A stretch of 64,000 bases of DNA from Salibacterium aidingense DSM 18341 (GCF_000429685.1 NZ_AUCI01000015.1:1-64000), one strand, 5' to 3'. Shown: positions 1 to 7,948, numbered from the stretch's first letter. Program-made: numbers and translations. The notes: generated from the sequence alone by a model not told the origin.

Positions 1-1
1 C

Positions 2-334
2 GGGGTAACGACCGACATGACGATCGCACAGGAAGAAATTTTCGGTCCGGTGCTGGCGCTGATGAAGGTGGATTCGATGGAAGCTGCAATCAATTTGGCC
101 AACGATGTTGAGTTTGGCCTGAGTGCCTCGATTTTCACCACCAACATCCAGAACATGCTAGATTTCATGGATGACATCGAAGCCGGCCTGGTCCGTGTGA
201 ATGCTGAAAGCGCCGGCGTTGAGCTGCAGGCCCCATTTGGCGGCATGAAAAAATCAAGCTCGCATTCGCGGGAACAGGGGGAAGCTGCCATCGAATTCTT
301 TACCGATATTAAAACGGTATTTGTCAAAGGCTAG
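2..334 (+). CDS. Aldehyde dehydrogenase, C-terminal part (cut by window edge)
   Basis: The reading frame is already open at base 2, so the gene begins outside the window. About 110 residues are visible: the EIFGPVL motif of the NAD(P)-dependent aldehyde dehydrogenase superfamily, then the C-terminal substrate/oligomer region with APFGG and a tail ending IKTVFVKG. The catalytic Cys and Glu lie upstream and cannot be checked. The tail resembles 2,5-dioxovalerate (alpha-ketoglutarate semialdehyde) dehydrogenases of the YcbD/GucD group, but the exact substrate is an inference. A strong terminator follows 45 bases later, so this is the last gene of its transcript. Confidence 0.88.
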   Translation, partial: GVTTDMTIAQEEIFGPVLALMKVDSMEAAINLANDVEFGLSASIFTTNIQNMLDFMDDIEAGLVRVNAESAGVELQAPFGGMKKSSSHSREQGEAAIEFFTDIKTVFVKG

Positions 335-379
335 AACACAATCGGTTATAAAGCTGATTGGTCCAGACTGTAAGAAGTT

Positions 380-415
380 AGGTCTTTATGGGCGTCCCAT
401 AAAGACCTTTTCTGG
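380..415 (+). terminator. Rho-independent terminator after the aldehyde dehydrogenase
   Basis: A perfect 13-base stem (380-392 with 397-409), a CGTC-type short loop and a short T run. It sits between the aldehyde dehydrogenase and a convergent gene and may act in both directions. Confidence 0.85.
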
Positions 416-437
416 GCTGTCAGGATAATTTCGTCCC

Positions 438-773
438 TCACTGTCGCCAGGCAGTGTACCCCTTTGCTGCCACGTAAGCCAAAATAAGCAGAAAAGCAAG
501 GCTGCCGTCTACAATGGCAATAAACAGGGCCTCTCCCGTTTGCTGAAAAAGAAAAAATGCGGAAACGGTCACAGCGAGCTTATGAAAGATGACCAGCTCC
601 CATATCCCAGGGTATTGTCTCGGGCGCAGGGCAAGCAGCAGAAAAATACCGGCAAAAACAATAAATCCGAATAATCTCCAGGCCTCGACTATCATCTGAT
701 CGGAAGAAGCAGTCGAAACATTTTCCAAGCCTGTAATAAAAGCAGTAACAGCACTTAACGAACAAACAATCAT
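438..773 (-). CDS. Small integral membrane protein, function unknown
   Basis: A 111-residue, strongly hydrophobic protein with about four predicted membrane spans, including segments near residues 32-50 and 85-105. I do not recognise the family. The start is uncertain. The ATG at 773 has only a weak AGGA upstream. The frame stays open further upstream to a good AAAGGAG site, but only CTG, ATC or ATA codons are available there, so a non-standard start adding about 12 residues is possible. It is convergent with the aldehyde dehydrogenase gene. Nothing in the neighbourhood indicates its role. Confidence 0.6.
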   Translation of the reverse strand: MIVCSLSAVTAFITGLENVSTASSDQMIVEAWRLFGFIVFAGIFLLLALRPRQYPGIWELVIFHKLAVTVSAFFLFQQTGEALFIAIVDGSLAFLLILAYVAAKGYTAWRQ

Positions 774-933
774 AAGAAATCCTGCCAGTTTTTCAGCTAT
801 GATCTTCAGCTCCTTTCAATAAAATAAAAAATTACGAAATAAATGGAGGGGTTCATACTGAGAGAGGATCCTTTCCAGCGATGTCGAAAATGTTATATAG
901 AAACTATACCATATCGAAAAGGAACTGGTTGGC

Positions 934-1316
934 ATGGAGGAGTCCAAAAAAGACATCATTCGCAGATTCTATCAGGAAATATATAATAAAGGGGATTTGA
1001 ATAAAATGGATGAAATCGTTTCACCGGATTATTAGGTGCAGATTACGATGGAGAGCGGAGTGTATTAACGGTAGAGCATATTCGGGAAGCCTTTCCGGAT
1101 ATTTATTATGAGGTACAGCAGGTTGTCGTTGACGTAGAGATGTCGGCTGTTCATTGGATACCTTCCGGTACACATCAGGGGGGGTTGCAGGCTATCCCGG
1201 TACCGCCCACGAACAAGCAGGCGTCAATACGAGGGATCCATTTTCTTCGGTTCTCGAATGGAAAAATTGAAGAAGTGTGCTGCATCTGGAGCTGCTTGGC
1301 CTGGCACAGGCATTAG
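934..1316 (+). pseudogene. Broken SnoaL-like (ester cyclase) gene
   Basis: The first 33 codons from ATG 934 give a typical SnoaL-fold N-terminus (DIIRRFYQEIYNKGDLNKMD) and end in a TAG at 1033. From about 1071 a different frame carries the rest of such a protein: an AFPD segment, a W-x-SGTHQG stretch, then a PTNKQ / GIHFLRF / GKIEE pattern as in SnoaL-like polyketide cyclases, ending at TAG 1314. At least one stop or frameshift therefore separates the halves. An intact SnoaL-like gene of different sequence lies at 24410. The intergenic stretch 774-933 shows no other gene. Confidence 0.72.
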
Positions 1317-1526
1317 GTGTTGCTCCATCATATATCTTCTGTCTGCTTTGCTTGGTCAGATTTTATCAACCCTCATCCTTTTCTTTACAGCAATTTTTTT
1401 GAACAGAAGCGTAATATGGTACACTAATCATACATTAAATGAAAGGCAGGGACAAGATGCCCCTACCTGTTGATTGATGCATCGAATACCCTGCTAAGGG
1501 AACAGCCCAATTCAAGATGTGTTAAC

Positions 1527-1574
1527 GAAAACCATCCTTTTAGAGCCGCCACTCTAAAAGGATGGTTTTCATTG
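1527..1574. terminator. Long perfect hairpin, probably bidirectional terminator
   Basis: A perfect 19-base inverted repeat (1527-1545 with 1552-1570) begins with A-rich and ends with T-rich sequence, so it would terminate transcription from either side. The flanking stretches 1317-1526 and 1575-1755 show no convincing gene. Confidence 0.8.
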
Positions 1575-1755
1575 TTTCATGCCAGTTACAGAATATCCCA
1601 AAGTTTGACATAAGGCCACCCCCGAGTGGCTGTCCACCCTTAAAGAGTTGGCCGTCTGCATCTAAAAACTATTATAAAAAAAGATCTTTATGATCATTTC
1701 ATAATAGCCTTTCTACTTTAGTTTTGAATATTCGGAACAGCGGAGTTATCTTATT

Positions 1756-1929
1756 TTATAGTGGGTTGCCGTCTTCATCCGTTTCAATGATTTCATCTTC
1801 AAGGGGAAGGTCTGTTCCGTATTCTTCTTCGATTTCCCCGTCTTCTGTGCCCTCCACAAAAGGGTCGGCCACCTGTTCCTGCGGTGTGGGGAAGTCCTCG
1901 CCGTCTTTCGGTGTTTTTCTTGGCGGCAT
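1756..1929 (-). CDS. Small acidic hypothetical protein (57 aa)
   Basis: A short gene opening at ATG 1929 behind a very good AAGGAGG site at normal spacing. The product is about one-third Asp and Glu, has no Cys, no membrane segment and no signal peptide, and is proline-rich at its N-terminus (MPPRKTPKDGEDFPTPQ). It looks intrinsically disordered. I do not recognise a family. The strong RBS and coding-like composition support it as real. Overlapping longer frames on both strands lack such signals. It is transcribed divergently from the hydrolase at 2029. Confidence 0.6.
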   Translation of the reverse strand: MPPRKTPKDGEDFPTPQEQVADPFVEGTEDGEIEEEYGTDLPLEDEIIETDEDGNPL

Positions 1930-2028
1930 CCTCTTATCCTCCTTCCAGCTTTTCCCCTTAGAATAAGCGGATATCGTACGAAATATGTATGGCTTTGTGA
2001 TACCATGCAGGAAAGGAGGAGATACTTA

Positions 2029-2871
2029 ATGACTGGGATCGAACAACAGCCGTTTACGGTGGAGCTGGGAAATGATTTATTTCTGCGGGGCAATGTACAT
2101 GCACCGAAGGAACAAACCGAACGCCCCGTTGTTATTATCTGCCATGGTTTTAAAGGGCATAAAGACTGGAACTTTTTCCCTTACGCTGCAGATGAACTGG
2201 CAGCAAACGGTTTTTACGCCATTCGTTTTAATTTTTCCTGCAACGGGGTGAACGAGGAAGATTTTGATGAGCTGGAGAAATTTGCAGGGAACACGTATAC
2301 GAGAGAATTAAAAGATCTGGACGCTCTGTTTGAACAGATGAAAGCACGTACTCTTCCATTTTCCGGGCATTTTGAGATGGACCACATCGGAATGGTCGGC
2401 CACAGCCGCGGTGGAGCAAGCAGCATTATTTTTGCCTCAGAACATCCGGAAATAAAAGCCGTTGTCACCTGGAACGGTGTTGCTGAAGTGGACTTTCTTG
2501 GAGAAGATCTGAAAAATGAGATCCGGGAAAACGGTGTCGGTTATATTGAGAACAAGCGTACCAAACAGGACATGCCGATTAAATCTAACTTATTAGAAGA
2601 TATCGAACACAATAAAGAGCGGTTTGATATTGTGGCTACATTAAAGCAGATGAACACCCCGGTTCATATCGTGCAGGGTGGTGCAGACGGACAGTGGCTG
2701 CGGGAAGGGGCGGAGAAGATGAATGATACGGCTGCTCAGCATTCGCTTGCCATCATCGAAGGCGGCACCCATACGTTCAATGCCGCTCACCCTTTGCAGG
2801 ACGTACCAACGCAGCTGCGGGGGGCCTTAATTGAAACAACAGCCTTTTTTCAGCAGCAAATCAAAAAATAA
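2029..2871 (+). CDS. Alpha/beta hydrolase (serine hydrolase / dienelactone-hydrolase-like)
   Basis: 280 residues. An HGFKGHKDW oxyanion segment lies near residue 45, a GHSRGG nucleophile elbow (catalytic Ser) near residue 125-130, and a terminal GGTHTF supplies the likely catalytic His. These are hallmarks of soluble alpha/beta-fold esterases of the serine aminopeptidase S33 / dienelactone hydrolase group. ATG 2029 is chosen over ATG 2005 because the AAAGGAGGA site (2012-2020) stands 8 bases before it. No signal peptide, so cytoplasmic. It is a single-gene unit closed by a terminator. The substrate is unknown. Confidence 0.88.
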   Translation: MTGIEQQPFTVELGNDLFLRGNVHAPKEQTERPVVIICHGFKGHKDWNFFPYAADELAANGFYAIRFNFSCNGVNEEDFDELEKFAGNTYTRELKDLDALFEQMKARTLPFSGHFEMDHIGMVGHSRGGASSIIFASEHPEIKAVVTWNGVAEVDFLGEDLKNEIRENGVGYIENKRTKQDMPIKSNLLEDIEHNKERFDIVATLKQMNTPVHIVQGGADGQWLREGAEKMNDTAAQHSLAIIEGGTHTFNAAHPLQDVPTQLRGALIETTAFFQQQIKK

Positions 2872-2891
2872 AAGGCTGCTGTACCTCCACA

Positions 2892-2934
2892 CCGCCTCAG
2901 TCTTGGTATGATACTCTGAGGCGGGTTTTGTTTT
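2892..2934 (+). terminator. Terminator after the hydrolase
   Basis: Nine-base GC-rich stem (CCGCCTCAG at 2892-2900 pairing with CTGAGGCGG at 2916-2924), followed by a T-rich run. Confidence 0.85.
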
Positions 2935-2951
2935 CCATGACGGAATTTACA

Positions 2952-2998
2952 GGAAAGAATTCCCTGATATAAGGGTTACATCTATTTCAATTCTTTCC
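2952..2998. promoter_or_regulatory. Inverted repeat upstream of the two-component genes
   Basis: GGAAAGAATT at 2952-2961 is repeated as its exact complement at 2989-2998, 27 bases apart, about 60-110 bases before the regulator gene. It could be an operator or part of the leader. It lacks a terminal T run, so a terminator is less likely. Confidence 0.35.
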
Positions 2999-3060
2999 GG
3001 TTTATGTTAAAAACAATAGTAGTATAGCGGTCTAATGTGTTTGACGAGATAGGGGAGGGA

Positions 3061-3741
3061 ATGGTGTTGGCCAATCACATTTTGTACATTGAGGATGACG
3101 AAGAGGTTGCCGATTTGGTGAAACAGGACCTCTTTGATAACGGATATGACGTAACCTGGTTAACGTCGGGATACGATATGGAAGCCTATTTGGACCAAGT
3201 CGATCTTGTTATTCTCGATATTATGCTCCCGGGATTGGACGGGTTTACTGTTGGAAAACGGATCCGGGGAAAAAAGAACAATCTTCCCATCTTATTTTTA
3301 ACAGCCAGAACCGCCATAGAAGATAAACTGACCGGGCTGGAATTTGCCGATGACTACTTGACCAAACCCTTTCATCCAAAAGAACTGTTATTAAGAATCG
3401 ATATTTTGTTAAAACGATTTGATAAAGTCACAATGGAGATCTTGTACTTAAAGCATTTAAAAATTGATTTACAGATGAATCAAATCATTAATATGGAAAC
3501 CGGTGAAGAAGTCATATTGACCGAAAAGCAATTTAAAATCTTTCAATATCTGCTGAAAAATGCGAATCACATATTAACGAAAGAACAGATTTATTCGAGT
3601 GTATGGCAGGAACCGTACATCGAAGGGGATAAAACGTTAACCGTTCATATCCGCTATTTAAGACAAAAAATCGAAAAAGATCCTCAGAACCCTGAAATTA
3701 TTGAAACGATCCGCGGGTTAGGGTATAGGGTGAGACGGTGA
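3061..3741 (+). CDS. OmpR-family response regulator of the lanthipeptide locus
   Basis: 226 residues: an N-terminal receiver domain (acidic EDD pocket near residues 11-13, phosphoacceptor Asp53 in LDIMLPG, conserved TAR and KPF) and a C-terminal winged helix with the RYLRQKI and IRGLGYR signatures. It is the DNA-binding partner of the kinase that overlaps it by 4 bases. The receiver lacks one residue before ADDYLTKPF compared with relatives. The start is uncertain: GGGGAGGGA lies just before ATG 3061, and GTG 3064 or TTG 3067 would have better spacing. It probably activates the transporter at 5214, whose promoter carries three phased repeats. Confidence 0.9.
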   Translation: MVLANHILYIEDDEEVADLVKQDLFDNGYDVTWLTSGYDMEAYLDQVDLVILDIMLPGLDGFTVGKRIRGKKNNLPILFLTARTAIEDKLTGLEFADDYLTKPFHPKELLLRIDILLKRFDKVTMEILYLKHLKIDLQMNQIINMETGEEVILTEKQFKIFQYLLKNANHILTKEQIYSSVWQEPYIEGDKTLTVHIRYLRQKIEKDPQNPEIIETIRGLGYRVRR

Positions 3742-5081
3742 AGTTATCAACAAAATACATAATAATTATTCTGTTGTCCATTTTGATCTTTCCTGTCTCA
3801 TTTTTAGGTGTTAATTTTCTGTACTACCTTGTCATTATGCAGCTGGCTGATTTTTCCCCGGAAGAATACTATGCTCCAGAAGAAATAGAAGAAACCTGGG
3901 TTCAGGAGATTCAATCTCTGGAAGAACGGGCTACGCAGGACATCACATCATCATTACGGAATGTGGATAGGTATCCGGAGTCTGTTATCTTTTGGGTAAA
4001 GGATAACGGGCAATTATTGATGTCAAATCATCCTTCGAAGGATTGGAGCGAGGAGTGGAATGTCTCCAGTTTGATCCGCCATTTGGAAGAGGACAGGGGC
4101 GAAGAGTATTTCACGACTTCGGCCTATTTGGAGGGAGCAGAAGACAGCGGCTATGCGTTTTTGCAGATCCCTTCTTCCTATTTAGAAACGAATATTGGAG
4201 TGGGGCAGTATCAATACTCCACGATTTGGTTCATTGCCATCGGGTCTTTTTGGTTTTTGTTTATTTATATTTCCTGGTTATTTTTTAATCGAACGAGAAA
4301 GCGGCTGGTTCGAATGCAGGAAAAAATGGAGACCAATGAAAACCAGCTCATTCCTTCCAAAATGAAAATAGAAAAGGACGATGAAATAGGGCAGCTGGAA
4401 CATTCGTTCAACCAGATGGTGGACCAATTAAATGAAAGCCATGAAAAAGAGAAACATGAAGCAATGATACGCAAGCGCCTGATTTCCAGCTTATCTCATG
4501 ATTTACGGACCCCGTTGTCTATCATGAACGGCCATATCCACAAGTTAAATCAGTATGATTTAAAGGATGACATGGCAGAATCGATTCACGTTATCAACGA
4601 AAAGATCGTTTTTCTTTCGGAACTAATCGACAACCTCTCTTCGTTTACGGTGTTAAGCGAGGGGAAATTGCCAATGAATAAGCAACAAACCGATATAACA
4701 GGAGTCGTTCGGTCTTCCTTGATCGCCTGGTATCCTGTCTTTGAAGAGCAGGGTTTCGAGATTGATGTAGATTTGCAGGAATCTATTTCCTGGAATGTGG
4801 ATGAAATGTGGTTCCGGCGGATTTTGGATAACCTCCTGCAGAATGTCCTGCGTCATGCGGCGGGAGGAAAATATGTCTCCGTACGGACGGAAAACGAAAA
4901 AGAAACGACCGTCCTGAAAATTCAGGACCGGGGGGAAGGAATGCAAAAACCCTCCAAGAAAAGCGGGGCCGGCATCGGCTTGTCTATTGTTGATATGATG
5001 CTGGAACAGATGGATTTAGAAAAAAGGATATTCACCGGCACCAGCGGTACCACGATCACCATTCTCCCCAAAGAAAACTGA
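3738..5081 (+). CDS. Sensor histidine kinase with extracellular domain
   Basis: 447 residues. A first membrane helix (about 7-30), an extracytoplasmic sensing domain of about 130 residues, a second helix (about 164-187), a HAMP-like linker, a HisKA domain with phosphoacceptor His254 in SLSHDLRTP, and a HATPase domain with NLLQNVLRHA, DRGEGM and GAGIGLS. The GTG start overlaps the regulator's stop codon, so the two are translationally coupled. Proximity to the exporter and lanthipeptide genes suggests it senses the peptides or the cell-envelope damage they cause. The ligand is not deducible from sequence. Confidence 0.9.
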   Translation: MKLSTKYIIIILLSILIFPVSFLGVNFLYYLVIMQLADFSPEEYYAPEEIEETWVQEIQSLEERATQDITSSLRNVDRYPESVIFWVKDNGQLLMSNHPSKDWSEEWNVSSLIRHLEEDRGEEYFTTSAYLEGAEDSGYAFLQIPSSYLETNIGVGQYQYSTIWFIAIGSFWFLFIYISWLFFNRTRKRLVRMQEKMETNENQLIPSKMKIEKDDEIGQLEHSFNQMVDQLNESHEKEKHEAMIRKRLISSLSHDLRTPLSIMNGHIHKLNQYDLKDDMAESIHVINEKIVFLSELIDNLSSFTVLSEGKLPMNKQQTDITGVVRSSLIAWYPVFEEQGFEIDVDLQESISWNVDEMWFRRILDNLLQNVLRHAAGGKYVSVRTENEKETTVLKIQDRGEGMQKPSKKSGAGIGLSIVDMMLEQMDLEKRIFTGTSGTTITILPKEN

Positions 5082-5110
5082 CTTCTTCTCAAAAGGAAGT
5101 CAGTTTTTTT
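5077..5110 (+). terminator. Terminator after the kinase
   Basis: Ten-base stem AACTGACTTC (5077-5086) with GAAGTCAGTT (5096-5105), then a run of Ts. It overlaps the kinase stop codon and separates the two-component genes from the exporter operon. Confidence 0.88.
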
Positions 5111-5126
5111 ACGGCAGCGGACGTCA

Positions 5127-5183
5127 TTTTTAACCTGTTTTTAACCTCATGCTCCCTTTGGTTTAACCTCAGCTGGTTATAAT
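5127..5183 (+). promoter_or_regulatory. Promoter of the exporter operon with three phased direct repeats
   Basis: TTTAACCT occurs at 5129-5136, 5140-5147 and 5162-5169, so the spacings are exactly 11 and 22 bases, one and two helical turns. A perfect TATAAT follows at 5178-5183, with no good -35 hexamer 17 bases upstream (CCTTTG). This is the layout of promoters activated by OmpR-type regulators, and the obvious candidate is the regulator encoded at 3061. The assignment is inferred; the repeats and -10 are directly visible. Confidence 0.72.
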
Positions 5184-5213
5184 GGCAGTAAATCGAAAGG
5201 CAGGTGCAGACCA

Positions 5214-6140
5214 ATGTCCTCTTTGTTAACAACAGAACATGTACATGTAGAAATGAAGAAAGGACAAATTCTAAAGGATGTGAACCTTTCCTTTGAAAAA
5301 GGGAAAATTTATGGCTTGCTCGGCCCTAACGGAGCGGGAAAAACAACATTGTTAAAAACGTTATTAGGAGTATTTCAACCAACATTCGGTGCGGTCCATT
5401 TTCAGGGAGAGGATTTATATAATCATCCAGGGAACGACCTTCTGAAATCCATCGGCAGTATTATCGAATTTCCTGGATTTTACGATAACTTAACTCTATC
5501 GGAAAATTTAACCCTGCATTTGAGATATTTACAGCAGCAGCCTTCCCAGGAACGTATCGATACCTTGTTGAAAACGGTCGGCCTTTATAACGAAAAGCAT
5601 AAATTGTTTTCGGATACTTCTTTGGGGATGAAGCAGCGTCTTGGAATAGCAAGATCCATCTCCCACCAACCGGTGCTGTTACTCCTTGATGAGCCCACCA
5701 ATGGATTGGACCCCCAGGGAATCAAGGAAGTAAGGGAAATGCTCATTAAAGAAGTGATCGAAAACAATACCACGATTATCATTTCCAGTCACTTATTAAA
5801 TGAAATCAATTTAATGGCGGACGAATTAATCTTTATCAATCACGGCGAAGTTATTTTCGAAACGATCAATATGGATGTATCGGATAACTATTTATATAAA
5901 CTTCGGACTCCCTTTGAGATTAACCGTGAATTCATGGCTGAACTGGAAGGTCAAATGGTGCTGCGTAAAGGGGATGAGCTCGAGTTTGTTTCGCCGCTGC
6001 CCATGGAGGAAATCGAAGCGATTTTGATGCGGAAGCAGATTTCAATAGAAAGGCTCGAGATATTTGAACTGTCTCTGGAAGATTTATATTTAAAGTTGTT
6101 GTCGAAAGGAGAATCCTATGAGTATGTTGGTGAAAAATGA
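5214..6140 (+). CDS. ABC transporter ATPase, BcrA/LanF-like (self-protection)
   Basis: 308 residues. Walker A GPNGAGKTT near residue 40, an LGMKQ-type signature (typical of the bacitracin/lantibiotic exporter ATPases, replacing LSGGQ), Walker B LLLLDEPTNGLD, and an H-loop SSHLL. The C-terminal extension of about 90 residues is usual for this group. It energises the membrane protein that overlaps its end by 23 bases. Lantibiotic producers protect themselves with such transporters (LanFEG), which expel the peptide from the membrane. Here only one permease gene follows, so it may work as a homodimer. Bacitracin-type resistance is the alternative. Confidence 0.88.
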   Translation: MSSLLTTEHVHVEMKKGQILKDVNLSFEKGKIYGLLGPNGAGKTTLLKTLLGVFQPTFGAVHFQGEDLYNHPGNDLLKSIGSIIEFPGFYDNLTLSENLTLHLRYLQQQPSQERIDTLLKTVGLYNEKHKLFSDTSLGMKQRLGIARSISHQPVLLLLDEPTNGLDPQGIKEVREMLIKEVIENNTTIIISSHLLNEINLMADELIFINHGEVIFETINMDVSDNYLYKLRTPFEINREFMAELEGQMVLRKGDELEFVSPLPMEEIEAILMRKQISIERLEIFELSLEDLYLKLLSKGESYEYVGEK

Positions 6141-6849
6141 ATTGATGAAGCTGAAACGGCTGAAAATGGTTTACGTTATTTTAGTGATAAGCTTTATCCC
6201 CTATGTGGTTAACACCGGGGGTATGCTGGTAACAGGGGCTATGGATCCTGATAATTACTATTTCTTTGTTTTTAACCAGTATGCAATTTTATTCCCGGCT
6301 CTTGTGTTTATTTTTTCCGGTTTCTTTTTCTATACCGAGTTTCAAAATGGAACAACGTTAAACTGGATCTCTTATCCGTTTCATAATTTCCGTTTAATGT
6401 TCTCGAAGATGGCAGCTACATTTTTGTTATTGCTGGGGACGTCTCTGATCAACCATGTGATTCATTTGATTACTCTCTGGATATTGTTTAGAACAGAAAC
6501 AGGGTTCCCAGATATTTTATCCAGATTCTTTCCTTCTTTTCTTTTTACCGTATTAACGCTGCTGGTCATACCAATCGCAGCCCTGCTGGCGTTTGCCACG
6601 CGAAATATTTTAAGTGTGGTCATCGCAGGTCTCGGATCCATTTTTATTACCACGGTTTTATTGGGAGCTGATTTTTCCATTGTATTTCCGTTTTCGTTCA
6701 TTTATCGTGTAACGATTCAATTTTATGATGCAGCCATGGGGTATGAAGGTACGCAGCTTGTGTTTTGGGGAGGACTTCTCTTATTCGTTTATATCAGCCT
6801 TTCTCTGTTCGGGCTGTACAAATATTCCCAGAAAGCACGGATGAGTTAG
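6118..6849 (+). CDS. ABC-2 type permease of the self-protection transporter
   Basis: 243 residues with about six membrane helices and the typical start MLVKNELMKLKR of LanE/LanG and BcrB-like permeases. ATG 6118 is preceded by AAAGGAG and overlaps the ATPase gene, so the two are coupled. The probable role is to remove membrane-bound lanthipeptide from the producing cell. The sequence does not separate LanE from LanG, and no second permease is present. Confidence 0.86.
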   Translation: MSMLVKNELMKLKRLKMVYVILVISFIPYVVNTGGMLVTGAMDPDNYYFFVFNQYAILFPALVFIFSGFFFYTEFQNGTTLNWISYPFHNFRLMFSKMAATFLLLLGTSLINHVIHLITLWILFRTETGFPDILSRFFPSFLFTVLTLLVIPIAALLAFATRNILSVVIAGLGSIFITTVLLGADFSIVFPFSFIYRVTIQFYDAAMGYEGTQLVFWGGLLLFVYISLSLFGLYKYSQKARMS

Positions 6850-6890
6850 CCGCAGGCTTCACTCTCATTTCTAGTAGAGGAGGGAAAAAC

Positions 6891-7070
6891 ATGGAACAAA
6901 TCGTATTCATCATTGCAATGATTTCATTAGGTGCTGCCCTTGTTCTTTTTATCGGCAGTATTCTAAATTTCGGCCTGAAAGGAATACGTCGGTATAGTAA
7001 ATGGTTAGCGGCGCTGTTTCTAGTTTACGTCGTGACGTATGCTATCTATCTTTCATTCCAGTTTGTTTAG
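6891..7070 (+). CDS. Small two-helix membrane protein, candidate immunity factor
   Basis: A 59-residue protein with two hydrophobic segments (about 3-24 and 37-58) joined by a basic loop (KGIRRYSK). The start is ATG 6891 behind a strong AGAGGAGGG; a longer frame beginning at 6765 overlaps the permease and lacks an RBS. It is the third gene of the exporter operon, 41 bases after the permease. Dedicated small membrane immunity proteins are common in lantibiotic loci, but I do not recognise this one by sequence, so the function is inferred from position only. Confidence 0.7.
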   Translation: MEQIVFIIAMISLGAALVLFIGSILNFGLKGIRRYSKWLAALFLVYVVTYAIYLSFQFV

Positions 7071-7080
7071 ACGAGACTTG

Positions 7081-7212
7081 GGTTGTGAGGAATGTCTGGT
7101 GAAATGCCGACGGAACTATTTCTTCACAACCTAATTATTATTGTATCCCCTGACCCTTAAAAGGGCTAATGATTCCATCATCTCTTATTTCCCCCTTTTA
7201 AGTTTTACTTTA
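7081..7212 (+). promoter_or_regulatory. Leader with two hairpins before the atypical regulator
   Basis: First, 7081-7092 pairs with 7120-7131 (11 of 12 bases, arms beginning GGTTGTGA). Second, a perfect 10-base repeat CTTAAAAGGG (7156-7165) with CCCTTTTAAG (7193-7202) is followed by TTTTACTTT. The second has the form of a weak terminator or attenuator standing 33 bases before the start codon. Either may end the exporter transcript. Confidence 0.5.
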
Positions 7213-7234
7213 AACATCGTTGAGGGTGAATAGT

Positions 7235-7894
7235 ATGAATAAAATACTTTTGGTGGACGATCACGAAATTGTAGCAGAAGGGATTAAGTTAGTATTAGAG
7301 AAAAATAAAACCATGGGCGTGGATATCATCACGGACAGCAGAGAGGTAAAGAACAGAATAGATCAAGAAGAATACGACGCTGTTTTAATGAATTTACATA
7401 TGCCTTATTTAAATGGGTTAGAGTTATCCAAGCAAATTTTAAAGGAGGATGCAGCGAGAAAGATATTAATTTTTGCCGATGAAAAGGATATTCATGCTTA
7501 TTTTAATTTACTTGTAGAAGCAGGAGTCTGCGGTTTTATTAATAAAACCGCCTCCCCAAAACGAGTTTTTTTTGCAATAGAGTGTGCGATACAGGGAGAA
7601 ACAGTACTTCCTGCCAGTCTGCTGCGTCAGTTAAGAAAAACAGAGGACAATACTGATCCCCCCGCTCCATCCCGTAAATTAAAAGAGGTGACATTAACAG
7701 AACGGGAACAGCGGATTATTGTATATATCTCGGAAGGGTTAACCAATCGGGAAATTGCTAATAAGCTGTTAGTATGCCAACGATCTGTAGAATACACGTT
7801 AACCGGAATCTTCAAAAAGCTGCATGTAAAATCCAGAGCCGGAGCTCTAGCAGAAGCGAGCAGAAAATCGCTGATTACCCATTACAGCATGTGA
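7235..7894 (+). CDS. Atypical LuxR/NarL-type response regulator with Asn at the phosphorylation site
   Basis: 219 residues. The N-terminal receiver has the acidic pair Asp8-Asp9 and the conserved NKT-A-P region (Lys in NKT), but the phosphoacceptor position in LMNLHMP is Asn53 (codon AAT). The C-terminal LuxR-type helix-turn-helix carries LTEREQRIIVYISEGLTNRE. No kinase partner adjoins it. Its place just before the precursor gene suggests a dedicated activator of biosynthesis that works without phosphorylation, as known for other atypical receivers. ATG 7235 follows GAGGGTGA; an upstream TTG (7220) overlaps that site. A terminator follows. Confidence 0.88.
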   Translation: MNKILLVDDHEIVAEGIKLVLEKNKTMGVDIITDSREVKNRIDQEEYDAVLMNLHMPYLNGLELSKQILKEDAARKILIFADEKDIHAYFNLLVEAGVCGFINKTASPKRVFFAIECAIQGETVLPASLLRQLRKTEDNTDPPAPSRKLKEVTLTEREQRIIVYISEGLTNREIANKLLVCQRSVEYTLTGIFKKLHVKSRAGALAEASRKSLITHYSM

Positions 7895-7948
7895 GGAGGT
7901 ACGGGAAAACAGCGGATCTTTCTTATTATAAAGGCAGATGATGAAACT

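Noticed and set aside
1258-1473. 71-residue plus-strand frame with hydrophobic middle
   Set aside because: Its first part lies in the SnoaL-like pseudogene in another frame, it has no RBS, and the hydrophobic part comes from a T-rich intergenic stretch.
5214-7070. Complete three-component LanFEG set
   Set aside because: Only one permease gene is present; the third gene encodes a 59-residue protein, too small for a second ABC permease.
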